DNA of 40,585 nucleotides. Origin: Planctomycetota bacterium. Its GTDB lineage: Bacteria; Planctomycetota; JAJSAM01; JAJVHW01. Positions 7,453 to 16,120 of the stretch are shown piece by piece. A program made the position numbers and the translations under genes. A model generated the notes under the pieces. The model was given only the letters and a program-made list of their open reading frames with translations, searched no databases and was not told the DNA's origin. Each line of letters opens with the position of its first letter. Positions within the stretch are counted from its first letter, which is position 1. The stretch is taken from contig JAJVHW010000094.1 in assembly GCA_022072415.1 (NCBI GenBank), positions 1 through 40,585 of the forward strand, written 5' to 3'.

Positions 7453-8942
7453 CGCCGCCACTCCTCTTCGTAGTAGCGGACGAGCGACTGGTTGTCGAGG
7501 CGGTTGACCTCGACCTCGACGGGCCCGACGTCCGGCGGCAGCGCGAACATCGCGCGCATCGACGGGCCGTCGAGGTGCCGGAGACCCGCCGGGAGCGGTC
7601 CCTCCGGCGCCTCGAACGCGCGGCGCGACCCGAGGACGTACCCCCACTCGCCGAAGGAGGGCACGGCGGAACGGTACGGACGCACGTGCATCCCCGACGC
7701 CTCCATCGTCCGCGCGATGCACCAGAAGGCCTTCCGCGCGAAGAACGGCGACGTGGACTGCACCGCGACCGCCCCGTCCGGCGCAAGAGCCGCGAGAACG
7801 CGTTCGTACATGCGCGTCGTGTAGAGCTTTCCGAGGCCGAACGACCCGGGGTCGGGGAAGTCCGCGACGATCACGTCGTAGGGCCCGCGCCGCTCCGCGA
7901 GCCAGCGGAAGGCGTCGTCGTTCACGACCTCCACGCGGGGGTCGGAGAGCGCGCCGCCGTTCTGCCGGGCGAGCGGCGGGAAGTCCCGCGCGAGCGCCGT
8001 CATCTCCGGGTCGATGTCCACGAGCGTCACGCGCTCCACCTGCGGGTGACGCAGGACCTCGCGCACGGCGAGCCCGTCGCCGCCCCCGAGGACGAGCACC
8101 CGCCGCGCGTCGGGCACGATCGCCATCGCCGGGTGGACGAGCGACTCGTGGTAGCGGTGCTCGTCGGCCGACGCGAACTGGAGGCTCCCGTTCAGCCAGA
8201 GCTGGAACCCGGAGCGCCCCTGCGTCACGACGATGCGCTGGTAGGGCGTCGACTTCGCGAGGACGATCTCGTCGCCGTAGGTCCGGGTCTCGGTCAGGTC
8301 GGTCACCTTGTCGGCCGCGGCGAACCCGGCGGCCAGCGCCGCGCACACCGCGCCGGCCCGCAGCCGCGCGCCCGCCGGCGACTCGAGCCGCGCGCGGAAG
8401 ATCCACGTGCTCCACAGCGCGACGAGCCCGTTCAGGAGCCCGAGCAGGAGCGCGGTCCGCACGAGCCCGAGCCGCGGCACGAAGAGGAGCGGGAACGCGA
8501 GCGACACCGCCAGGGAGCCGATGTAGTCGAAGGTGAGCACCTGCGCGACGAGGTCCTTGAACTCGAGTTCGTCCTTGAGCAGCCGGAGCAGGAGCGGGAT
8601 CTCGAGCCCGACCAGCGTGCCGATCACGAGGATCTCCGTCCAGAGCACGACGTGGAACACGCCGCCGCGGGCGAACGACAGATAGAGCACCGCGGCGGAC
8701 GTTCCGCCGAGCAGGGCGACCGCGCTCTCCACGTCCACGAAGGTCCGCGCCACGCGGTCCTTCACGAACTTGCTGAGCCACGCGCCGACGCCGAGCCCGG
8801 AGAGGTAGAGGCCGATGGCCGTGCTGAACTGCGTGACGGTGTCGCCGAGGAGGTACGAGGCGACGCTCCCCGCGACGAGCTCGTAGCCGAGCCCGCACGC
8901 GGCGATCACGAAGACGGTCAGGTACGCGAGGCGGAGGCTCAC
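7443..8942 (-). CDS. membrane-anchored spermidine synthase-like aminopropyltransferase
   Basis: A 499-residue protein. The first 210 residues form about seven transmembrane helices. The cytosolic C-terminal domain is a Rossmann fold of the spermidine synthase type: SPYQRIVV, the substrate-pocket block DEHRYHESLVHPAM, the AdoMet-binding loop LGGGDGLAVREVL (near residues 285-297), VDIDPEM, and the catalytic-acid block YDVIVADFPDP. This is the long, polytopic class of polyamine aminopropyltransferase rather than soluble SpeE (about 290 residues). With speD in the same operon, decarboxylated AdoMet would be made beside it; the acceptor is unknown. GTG start, 9 nt after the DUF350 stop. Confidence 0.9.
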   Translation of the reverse strand: MSLRLAYLTVFVIAACGLGYELVAGSVASYLLGDTVTQFSTAIGLYLSGLGVGAWLSKFVKDRVARTFVDVESAVALLGGTSAAVLYLSFARGGVFHVVLWTEILVIGTLVGLEIPLLLRLLKDELEFKDLVAQVLTFDYIGSLAVSLAFPLLFVPRLGLVRTALLLGLLNGLVALWSTWIFRARLESPAGARLRAGAVCAALAAGFAAADKVTDLTETRTYGDEIVLAKSTPYQRIVVTQGRSGFQLWLNGSLQFASADEHRYHESLVHPAMAIVPDARRVLVLGGGDGLAVREVLRHPQVERVTLVDIDPEMTALARDFPPLARQNGGALSDPRVEVVNDDAFRWLAERRGPYDVIVADFPDPGSFGLGKLYTTRMYERVLAALAPDGAVAVQSTSPFFARKAFWCIARTMEASGMHVRPYRSAVPSFGEWGYVLGSRRAFEAPEGPLPAGLRHLDGPSMRAMFALPPDVGPVEVEVNRLDNQSLVRYYEEEWRRWN

Positions 8943-8951
8943 GCGCCGCCG

Positions 8952-9170
8952 TCAGCCGCGGATCGCGGACGCCACGATGATCGCGAGCCCGATCATCACC
9001 GAGCCCACGAGGATGGCGACCGCGCTGTTGTGGTCCTCCTCGATCTCCTTCCGGAGCGAGAACGGGATCACCTTCGTGGCGCACCAGAACGCCCCGAGGA
9101 AGAGGAGCACGCCGACGGTGCCGAAGACGGCCACCGCCGCGAGCTGCTGACCGACGTGGTTCCAGTCCAT
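8952..9170 (-). CDS. DUF350 family small membrane protein
   Basis: A 72-residue protein with two transmembrane helices: VAVFGTVGVLLFLGAFWC and AVAILVGSVMIGLAIIVASA. Between them is a charged loop ending EEDHNSAVAI, which matches the DUF350 (YjfL-like) consensus around its conserved acidic/Asn position. Many DUF350 proteins carry two such units (about 130 residues); this is a single unit, so an oligomer is likely. It is translationally close to its neighbours: 4 nt after the preceding stop, GGAGGG upstream of the ATG. DUF350 genes recur beside polyamine-related genes in other bacteria; function is unknown. Confidence 0.85.
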   Translation of the reverse strand: MDWNHVGQQLAAVAVFGTVGVLLFLGAFWCATKVIPFSLRKEIEEDHNSAVAILVGSVMIGLAIIVASAIRG

Positions 9171-9174
9171 GACG

Positions 9175-9372
9175 TCACTTCCCTCCGCTGAATCCAGAGA
9201 ACCAGCCGCCGGACGAGCCCGACGAGCCGGAAGGCGCGAACGTGCGAACCGAGGGTGCGGCGAGGCGCCGGGGCATCTGCACGGCGGTCGCCGTGAAAAT
9301 GCCTGCGGCCCAGAAGACGACGACCGCGCCCCCGAGAAGCGCATAGGTCCAGGCGATCGGACGAAGCTTCAC
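9175..9372 (-). CDS. 65-residue single-span membrane peptide with Ser/Gly tail
   Basis: GTG start at 9372, preceded by GGGAGG with good spacing and 4 nt after the DUF4178 stop; this spacing and the coding frame support a real gene. Residues 6-30 form one transmembrane helix (YALLGGAVVVFWAAGIFTA), followed by a basic stretch and then a tail SGSSGSSGGWFSGFSGGK to the end. Such aromatic-punctuated Gly/Ser tails occur at the ends of some envelope proteins as flexible tethers. No family is assigned. Its fixed place between DUF4178 and DUF350 suggests a small subunit of the same membrane complex. Confidence 0.72.
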   Translation of the reverse strand: MKLRPIAWTYALLGGAVVVFWAAGIFTATAVQMPRRLAAPSVRTFAPSGSSGSSGGWFSGFSGGK

Positions 9373-9376
9373 CGGC

Positions 9377-11296
9377 TCAACCTCCCCCCGGCGGATGGTC
9401 GCTGTCCTCCCAGCGGGCGTGCTCGAACGACTTCGAGGCGAGCGTCCCGAGCAGCGGCACGGCGAGGAGCAGGAGGAGCCACCCGAACGGGAACGGCACG
9501 TCGCGCCGCGACGTGTGGACACGCAACGAGGCCGGCGTCTCCCCGCGGGCGGTCCCGTCGCTGTTCTTCGCCTCCGTCGCGCACCGAAGCGTCCAGAGGC
9601 CGGGCGGGACCCCGGTGAGGCGCGCCTTGGCCCGTCCTCCGCCCTCGCCGTCGTTGGGCCCGCTTCCCTCCCACCGGTTCGCCTGGACGACGAACGGCAC
9701 GGTGAGCCCCGTGACGGACTCGTGGAGCATGCCGTCGGCGGAGAACCATGCGCCGCCCGTGTCCAGGGAAAGGGTCACACACACGTCGGACTTCTCCGCG
9801 ACGGAGAACCCGTCGGACACCGCTGCGCGACCGGAGAGGAGCCCGACTTGGGAGAGCGTCCGGTCCTCGCCCCCGCGGAGGACGAGAGCGAGGACGAGCA
9901 TCAGCGCGGCGAGTACGCCGAAGACGGCCCAGAGCTGACGCTCGACCTGGATGCGCGGGTTCGGCTGGTTCGGCGCGACCCCGATCGGCGTGCGGGCCCG
10001 CACGTTGCCGAACCACATGAGCACGTGGTCCGGGTCCACGTACACCACGCGCGAGTAGACGTGCTCGCCGTCGCTCGCTTCGGCGCTCAGCATCGACACG
10101 GAGCCGTCGCCGCCGACGTGGATGTAGTCGTGCGTCATGACGCGCTCGCCGGCCTTCAGCTCCCAGTAGACCTCGCCCTGCACGTGTTCGACGACGGCGA
10201 CACCCGACTGGAAGTGGCGGTGGCGCATCCCCTTCCACACGCGCACGCCGCGATCCAGCGCGCGCTGCGACGAGCCGGACCAGGCCACGACCGAGACGTC
10301 CGCCGCGTTCACGGACGAGGTGATCGACCAGTGTCCGCGCGAGTCCACGAGCCATCGGTACGAGCCGTCGGCGAGGCGGAGGAGGTACTCGCTCCACGGG
10401 TAGCGGACGCCGCCGACCGTGACCGACCGGACGAGGTACGCGATCACCGTGACCTCGGAACCGCCGATCGTCGCGGTGCTCCCGAGCGCGATCCGCGGCA
10501 TCGACTCGAGCTTCCGCTGCTTCGCCAGCAGCACGAGCCGCTCGGAGTCCGGTTTCAGGATCGACGAGCACGCCTCGCAGACCACGCGGCACGCGCCGCC
10601 CGGGTCGCGCATGGAGATCGCCGCGCCGCACACGGGGCACGCGAACCGGTCGCCCTTCACGCGCCGGGGCGGCGGCGCCTGGACCGTCGTCGGGTCGATG
10701 TTCAGCGAGGCGAACGGCACGGTGGCGCCGACGAAGAGCACGCGCTTCGGGCCGTGCTGCGCGGCGGAGGCGAAGGTCCCGCCCGTCCCGCGGAGGTCCG
10801 CGTACGGGAACCGGTCCCAGGGGCGGAGCGCGAGATTCACCTCTCCTCGCACGGCGACGACCGTGGCCTTGCCGCACTCCGCGACGGTGAACGACTCGCC
10901 CGCGATCGACAGCCGACGCCCGGGGGCGAGCGTCGCGGGGTCAGGCACGCCGTCGGGCGAAGCGTCCCGCGACAGGTGGAACTCGCCCTGCGCCTCGGCG
11001 AGCCACGCGGTCGTCTGGTCGTCGAAGAGGAGGTGCCACTCGTTCCAGAGCCCGCGGCCGTGGTCGAACTGGGCCACGCCGATCACGCCGAACGGCGTCC
11101 CGCCGAACTTCCCGCGCGCGCCGATCGACAGCTTCGTCCCGATCTGCGCGAGCTCCGCCGCCTCGCCGAGCGTCTCGAGCTGCACGCCGGTCCGGTACGC
11201 GGGCACGCCGCACTGCGGGCATCCGACGACGAGCGTCGCGGCCGACCGCACCGGGATCGGGAACCCGCAGCTCGGGCAGGAGAGCTCCCGCGTCAT
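9377..11296 (-). CDS. duplicated zinc-ribbon / DUF4178 membrane protein
   Basis: A 639-residue protein. Zinc ribbon 1 is C7-x2-C10 ... C26-x2-C29. It is followed by a DUF4178-type beta domain (about residues 50-190, with LWNEWHLLFDDQTTAWLAEAQGEFHL). Zinc ribbon 2 is CPVCG...CEAC (near 218-245), followed by a second DUF4178-type domain (about 265-400, with YPWSEYLLRLADGSYRWLVDSRGHW). Two transmembrane helices lie near residues 452-475 and 605-622, with a beta-rich region between them that is probably extracytoplasmic. The unit is thus an internal duplication followed by a membrane module. The ATG overlaps the speD stop (ATGA). DUF4178 proteins are known neighbours of SpeD/DUF350; biochemical role unknown. 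Confidence 0.85.
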   Translation of the reverse strand: MTRELSCPSCGFPIPVRSAATLVVGCPQCGVPAYRTGVQLETLGEAAELAQIGTKLSIGARGKFGGTPFGVIGVAQFDHGRGLWNEWHLLFDDQTTAWLAEAQGEFHLSRDASPDGVPDPATLAPGRRLSIAGESFTVAECGKATVVAVRGEVNLALRPWDRFPYADLRGTGGTFASAAQHGPKRVLFVGATVPFASLNIDPTTVQAPPPRRVKGDRFACPVCGAAISMRDPGGACRVVCEACSSILKPDSERLVLLAKQRKLESMPRIALGSTATIGGSEVTVIAYLVRSVTVGGVRYPWSEYLLRLADGSYRWLVDSRGHWSITSSVNAADVSVVAWSGSSQRALDRGVRVWKGMRHRHFQSGVAVVEHVQGEVYWELKAGERVMTHDYIHVGGDGSVSMLSAEASDGEHVYSRVVYVDPDHVLMWFGNVRARTPIGVAPNQPNPRIQVERQLWAVFGVLAALMLVLALVLRGGEDRTLSQVGLLSGRAAVSDGFSVAEKSDVCVTLSLDTGGAWFSADGMLHESVTGLTVPFVVQANRWEGSGPNDGEGGGRAKARLTGVPPGLWTLRCATEAKNSDGTARGETPASLRVHTSRRDVPFPFGWLLLLLAVPLLGTLASKSFEHARWEDSDHPPGGG

Positions 11297-11673
11297 GTCG
11301 CGTCCCCGACGGAGATTCGCGGGGCGAGCGCCGCGCCGCGGACGAACCGCCGGACCTCCACGCGGCCTGCCCCGAGCGCGCGGCGGAGCCCTTCCGCCCA
11401 GCCCCACTCCGCGTCGTCGCGGCAGCAGTGCAGGTCGAACGCCGCATAGGCGTGCTCGGGGTAGGTGTGGACCGCGAGGTGCGATTCGCTGAGGAGGACG
11501 TACCCCGTCACTCCGCCCTCGCCGGGGAACACCTCGAAGCGGGGCTCTCCGAGGGGATGGAGCCCGACGTCGCGGACGACGTCGTCGAACACGCGCGCGA
11601 GCTTCGCGACGGACCGGAGCGCGTCCGGGTCGCACCCGTACGCATCCACCACCCAGATCGTCGCCACCGACAT
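11293..11673 (-). CDS. speD: S-adenosylmethionine decarboxylase proenzyme
   Basis: A 126-residue protein of the class 1B prokaryotic AdoMetDC family. The self-cleavage site is LSE/SHLAVHTYPEHAY: Ser64 would become the pyruvoyl group, His69 the processing base, and Cys84 (DLHCC) the catalytic acid, all at the spacing of the family. It makes decarboxylated AdoMet, the aminopropyl donor for spermidine-type synthesis, and thus feeds the aminopropyltransferase three genes downstream in the same operon. The ATG at 11673 gives the usual family N-terminus (IWVVDAYGCDP). A GTG at 11736 would add 21 residues but lies within an inverted repeat and is not favoured. Confidence 0.93.
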   Translation of the reverse strand: MSVATIWVVDAYGCDPDALRSVAKLARVFDDVVRDVGLHPLGEPRFEVFPGEGGVTGYVLLSESHLAVHTYPEHAYAAFDLHCCRDDAEWGWAEGLRRALGAGRVEVRRFVRGAALAPRISVGDAT

Positions 11674-11720
11674 GCCGCCGCCGAGGCTACGCCCGGGCGA
11701 CGACGCGATACCAGCGCCGA

Positions 11721-11747
11721 TTCCATCCTTGCTCACGGCCGATGGAA
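11721..11747. promoter_or_regulatory. inverted repeat upstream of the speD operon
   Basis: TTCCATC (11721-11727) and GATGGAA (11741-11747) are perfect 7-bp inverted arms separated by 13 nt, 48 bp upstream of the speD start in a 99-bp intergenic region. It could be an operator dyad or an RNA hairpin in the leader or at the end of the preceding lipoprotein transcript. Confidence 0.4.
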
Positions 11748-11772
11748 CCGGAGGAACGCGGCTGCGGTTCGG

Positions 11773-12306
11773 TCACTCGCTCCGCGGGCGGTTCGTGCGG
11801 AGTTTGGGAAGGACGGTCTTCAGCGCGTCGTACGCGGCCGGTTCGATGTCCTCGCGGGTCGCGAGATCCCAGCCGGCTCCGGTGCGATACGTCTTGACCT
11901 CCCGGCAGCCGAAGCAGACGAGCGCGTGCCATGTGACCCCGTCCCCGGGGACCTCGACCGACCAGTCGGGGTGGAATCCGCCGCACTTCTTCTCACCCGA
12001 CCAGGTCTCGTACGCGCCACGGTTCCCCAGGGTCTTGCGGAGAGCGGAGGCGTCCGCGTCGCCGAGCGGCACGGGGGCCGCGTAGAACGGATACCCGAAC
12101 AGGTCCGTCACGGGCTTCGCCGCGCGCTCCGACGCAAGCAGGTGCGCCTCGAACCTCTGGTGCGGGAGCCCTTCGTGGAGCACGAGGGCGCCACCGCCGC
12201 GGATCGCCTCCGCGAATGATTCGGGCCGCGTCGCAGCGCCCGGGCCTCCGCCGCACGCCGCCAACGCAAGCGCGGACCACGCCGCCGACATCCGCATCCA
12301 ATGCAC
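11773..12306 (-). CDS. lipoprotein of unknown function with CxxC motif
   Basis: A 177-residue protein. GTG at 12306 follows AGGAGG with 6-nt spacing; an ATG at 12297 is the alternative start. The signal sequence ends in lipobox ALAAC followed by GGG. The mature protein begins with helical FAEAIRGGGALVLHEGLPHQRFE, then a compact region with DLFGYPFYAAPVPL. Its second half has cysteines in KKCGGFHPDW and CFGC, followed by REVKTYR. The CxxC could be redox-active or bind metal. It lies directly upstream of the speD operon (99 bp), on the same strand. No family recognised. Confidence 0.75.
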   Translation of the reverse strand: MHWMRMSAAWSALALAACGGGPGAATRPESFAEAIRGGGALVLHEGLPHQRFEAHLLASERAAKPVTDLFGYPFYAAPVPLGDADASALRKTLGNRGAYETWSGEKKCGGFHPDWSVEVPGDGVTWHALVCFGCREVKTYRTGAGWDLATREDIEPAAYDALKTVLPKLRTNRPRSE

Positions 12307-12340
12307 GCTCCGCCTCCTCGCGATCGCTGCGCCCGCCGGT

Positions 12341-12349
12341 CGGATGATA
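12341..12349 (-). promoter_or_regulatory. TATCATCCG box upstream of lipoprotein gene
   Basis: TATCAT matches the -10 consensus at 5/6 positions and is followed by CCG. This is one of five TA(C/T)NATCCG boxes upstream of genes in the window. It ends 34 nt before the GTG start. No convincing -35 element is visible. Confidence 0.4.
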
Positions 12350-12370
12350 CCGGGGACTGCCGCCGCCGTC

Positions 12371-15300
12371 TCACCGGCTCCGGCGCTCGTTGCACTCCAG
12401 GAGCAGGACCTGGAGCGCAACGTCGCGCTCCCGCCCGGAGAGCGACGTGTCTGCCCGGATCGACGCTTCGGCCGCGGACGCGGCAGCGCCGAGGCGGTCT
12501 CCGTCCGCGTCGCCGAGCATCGCGCGGATGCGCGGCTGCCAGGCGGCGGCGATGCGGCGGCGCTCGGCGCCCGCAGCGGCGCGCTGGGACGTGGACAACG
12601 GGCTCCACACCCGGATCGTCCCGTCGCCGGACGCCGAGACCAGCGTCTCGCCGTCGCGGGACCACGCGACGTCCTTCACGTAGTTCGCGTGGCCGTGGAG
12701 CGACGTCAGCTCCTCCCACGTCGCGGTGTCCCACAGGCGGACCTGTCCGTCGTGACCGCCGGTGGCGAGGATGCGCCCGTCCGGCGAGAACTCCCCGCAG
12801 AACGCGACGACTCCGTGCCCCTCGAGCGCCTTCAGCGGCTCCCCGGTGGCGGCGTTCCAGATGCGGACCGTGCCGTCGGCGGCACCGGTGACGAGGCGGG
12901 AACCGTCCGCGTCCGATCCTGCGAACCAGGGCGCCCCGGTGTGTCCGACGAGATCGAAGCGCTCGCCGAACGTCGCAGGGTCGAAGATCCGGATCGGCCC
13001 GACGCGTACCGCGCAGTCCGCGGCGATCGCCGTCTCGGCCGCGAACGACACCGCGAGATACTCCGTCGGCAGCTCCGGTCCCTCGACGAGCGTCGCGCCG
13101 GTCTCCGGGTCTGCGATGCGGTACCGCCGGGCGGACCACGCACCGAAGTCCTCGCGCCCCGGACCGGCCGGAACGTCGCCGACGACCGCCCTGCGCTTCG
13201 ACGGAGACAGCGACACGCTGCATCCGAAGCCCGGAGCGGCGCGGCGCACTGCGCCCGCGGAGAGGTCGACGCGCGACGCGCGGAGTCCCGCCGTCGGTCT
13301 GCGCGTGGACGAGCAGTTCGCGACCTCCCCGCGCCCAGGACAGCGCCATCGAGTACTCGTTCGCGTCCATCACCGCCGCGACGGGCGCGAACGTCACCGC
13401 GTCCCAGAGCCGCGCGGCCCCGGGACGCCCGGCGAAGCCGTCCCAGCCCGCCGATGCCAGCAGCGACCCGTCGGGAGAGAACTCGACGTCGTAGACGAAC
13501 GCCGCGTGGCCGCGGACGATGCGCGCGTCGCCTTCGACCGCGGCGTCCCACACGGCGACGCCCCGCGATCCGCACGACGTCGAGATCTGCCTCCCGTCGG
13601 GCGAGAACGTGGCGGCGGCCGCCGCCGGGTCCGTCGAGCGCCCCTCGCTGCGGGAGGGCCCGTGCAGGACCTGGCGCTCCGCTCCGGTCGCTGCGTCGAG
13701 CAGGAGGAGCGTCCCGTCGAGCGGCGCGACGAAGACCGTGCTTCCGTCGGGGCTCACGGCCACGGCCACCGGGTCCTTCACGCGCGCGCCGCGGACCGTC
13801 CACAGCGGCGTGTCCGGAGCGTCCGGGTCCCACGCGCTCACGGAGTCGTCGATCGACGCGGTCACGACGCGCCCGGTGCGCGGACAGATCGCGCCGAACG
13901 ACGATTCCGTGTGGCCGCGCAGGACGGCCCGCCGCTCCAGGGTGAGTGCGTCGCGCACCTCGACTGCGAAGTCGGCCCGGTGGACCAGGAACCACCCGTC
14001 GGGGCTTCGCTCCTCGCCGCTCGGGGCACCCTTCGCGACGCCGTCGGCCGCGCCGTCGATGACACGATCGACGACAACCGGCACCGTGAGGACCCAGGGA
14101 GCGGGTTCCTGCACCTCCGCGACATCGCGGCCGAGCTCGAGATCGTGGAGGCGGAGACGCCCGTCGTCCGCGTGGACGAGGACCCGCGGCCGCGAAGGAT
14201 GGAAGACGATGCAGAACGCGGCCTCGACGCCGCCTCGCGCCGAGAGCACGGACGCGCCGTCGCGCGTGCGGACGACCCGGTAGCGGTCCGCAGCGGCCCG
14301 GGTCCCCGGCAGAAGATCCGTCACCGCGTGGGATCCGTCCGGGGACACGCAGATCACGCGCGCGGGGCGCGCATCGAGGACCACCCGTTCCTCCCCGCCC
14401 GGCGCGCGCTCGACGAGGACTCCGTCCATCCGGATCGCGCGCCTGCCGCCGTCCGGGAGGAACTGCATCCACGTCGCCGGGACGAACTCCCGCGTGTCGT
14501 CCACCCGGGCCGCGAGGACGCGGAACTCCCACGCGCGTTCGCCGAGTCCGTCGGACGACGCGCGGGCGGCGTCGAGCCGGAGCCTCGCGCCGGTGGAGTC
14601 GTGGTCCCGGATCGAAGCGGATGCGGCGGCGAGAGCGGCGCGGTACGCCTCGCGGCGCGCGCGGGCCGTCTCCCTGCGGGATTCGGCGAGGAGCGCGACG
14701 TTCGTCGCCAGGCCGACGGCGAGCAGCGCGATCGCGGCGCCCACCGCTGCGGCGAGCGCGCGGTTCCGCCGCACCCACTTGACGAGCTCGACGACCGGTC
14801 CCGTGCGGTGCGCGCGGACGACGCGGCCGTCGATGTAGTCGCGCAGGTCGCGTGCGAGTTCCGATGCATCGCGGTAGCGCGCATCCTGCGACCGCGAGAT
14901 CGCCTTCTCGGCGATCGCCACGAGTTCCTCCGGCGCGCCCGACGCGCGGGCGGCGAGGGGCTCCGGCGGACCGTGGAACTGCGCGACGAGGGCGGAACTC
15001 GCGTCCATGGTCCCGTCGGCCGCGGCGTACGGCGCGGATCCGGACAGGAGTTCGTAGAGGATCGCTCCGACCGCGTAGACGTCGGTCCGCGCGTCCACGA
15101 CTCCGAGGAGGCGCGAGACCTGCTCCGGGGCCATGTAGCCCGGCGTGCCGAGCACCGCGCCGTCCAGCGTGAGGTTCGCCGCGGTCGGCGGCGCGGCGCC
15201 CGCGGGCGTCTCGGGCGGGCCCGCCGCCGGATCGGCGTCGGCTCGTGCGTCGCCGAGCACCTTCGCGAGGCCCCAGTCCATCAGGTAGACCTCGCCGTAG

Positions 15301-16037
15301 TCGCCGACCATCACGTTCGCGGGCTTCACGTCACGGTGGACGACCCCGCGGCTGTGGGCGAACGCGAGCGTCTCGCAGACCCGGATCACGAGCCCGACCG
15401 CGCGGATCAGCGTCCAGCCGTCGGCTCCCCTCCGGACGGTGGCGAAGACGTCGCCCAGGGTGCGCCCCGACACGAGCTTCATCGTGAAGTAGAGCCGTCC
15501 CTGCCGGTCGAGGCCGAGTTCGTGGATGGGCACGACGCCCGGATGGTCCAGGTGCGCCGTGACCTTCGCCTCGGCGACGAACCGCTCCCGCGCATCGGCC
15601 CCCTCGAGGTCGAGGGTCACCTTCATGGCGAGTTCGCGGGAGAGCACGTCGTCGCGGACGCGCAGGATGGCTCCCATCCCGCCGCGGGCGATCTCGCCGA
15701 GGTCCGAGTACTCCGCACCGGGCCGCGCGCGGAGCCGGGCGATGACATCGTCGCCCGGGCTCGGCGGGGCATCGGACGCCGGGGGCGCCGTGGACACCGA
15801 GGGCGCCGCCGTCGCCGGGTGCATCGGCGGGATCGCATCGCTCCCGGCGACGGGCACCTCCGCGTTCCCGGCGAGGCCTCGCGCGCCGTCCTCGGCGAAT
15901 CGGGCGTACTCGGCGGCGACCTCCGTGTCGAGGCCGCGGAAGATGCGGAGATACGACGCGAGCGGACGGAGCCGGCCGTTCCGGGCGTCGGCCTCGATCA
16001 GGCGACGGCACTCGTCGAGGACCCGGTCCCGGCTCAC
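12371..16037 (-). CDS. receptor Ser/Thr kinase with WD40 repeats (apparent frameshift)
   Basis: The coding potential needs two frames. The first, from GTG 16037, encodes a kinase domain (EIARGGMGAILRV; HRDVKPANVMV; DWG replacing DFG; GTPGYMAPEQ), a transmembrane helix near residues 425-447, a coiled region and WD40 repeats up to about residue 915. The remaining WD40 repeats (such as DGTVRIWNAATGEPLKALEGH) and the C-terminus continue in another frame, ending at 12371. The switch lies near 13287-13289, a GGG run on the coding strand; removing one G restores one frame of 1,221 residues. The total length is 3n+1, as expected for a single inserted base. It could be a real disruption or an assembly error. 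Intact homologues are transmembrane kinases with an extracytoplasmic beta-propeller. Confidence 0.82.
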
Positions 16038-16043
16038 GCGCCG

Positions 16044-16049
16044 AGGATA
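16044..16049 (-). promoter_or_regulatory. -10-like TATCCT box, possible leaderless start of WD40 kinase
   Basis: TATCCT lies exactly 6 nt upstream of the GTG at 16037 and there is no Shine-Dalgarno. If it is a -10 element, transcription would begin at or next to the start codon. Confidence 0.3.
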
Positions 16050-16108
16050 GGCCCGGCGCGGGAGGGTCCGCCACAGTTCGCGCGAGGCGTCACCGACGCC
16101 CCGCCGGG

Positions 16109-16117
16109 TACGATCCG
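16109..16117 (+). promoter_or_regulatory. TACGATCCG box, possible leaderless start of GNAT gene
   Basis: TACGAT is followed by six bases and then the GTG at 16121. No ribosome-binding site is present, so a leaderless mRNA is plausible. The 9-mer is identical to boxes upstream of larB and the beta-propeller gene. Confidence 0.4.
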
Positions 16118-16120
16118 CTC

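Noticed and set aside
12108-13286. Continuation of the WD40 kinase in its first frame down to 12108
   Set aside because: After about 13287 this frame turns into Arg-rich shadow text and would overlap the lipoprotein gene, whereas the alternative frame carries clean WD40 repeats to 12371.
13280-13315. Programmed ribosomal frameshift in the WD40 kinase
   Set aside because: No slippery heptamer with a downstream structure could be recognised; a single-base indel is the simpler explanation.
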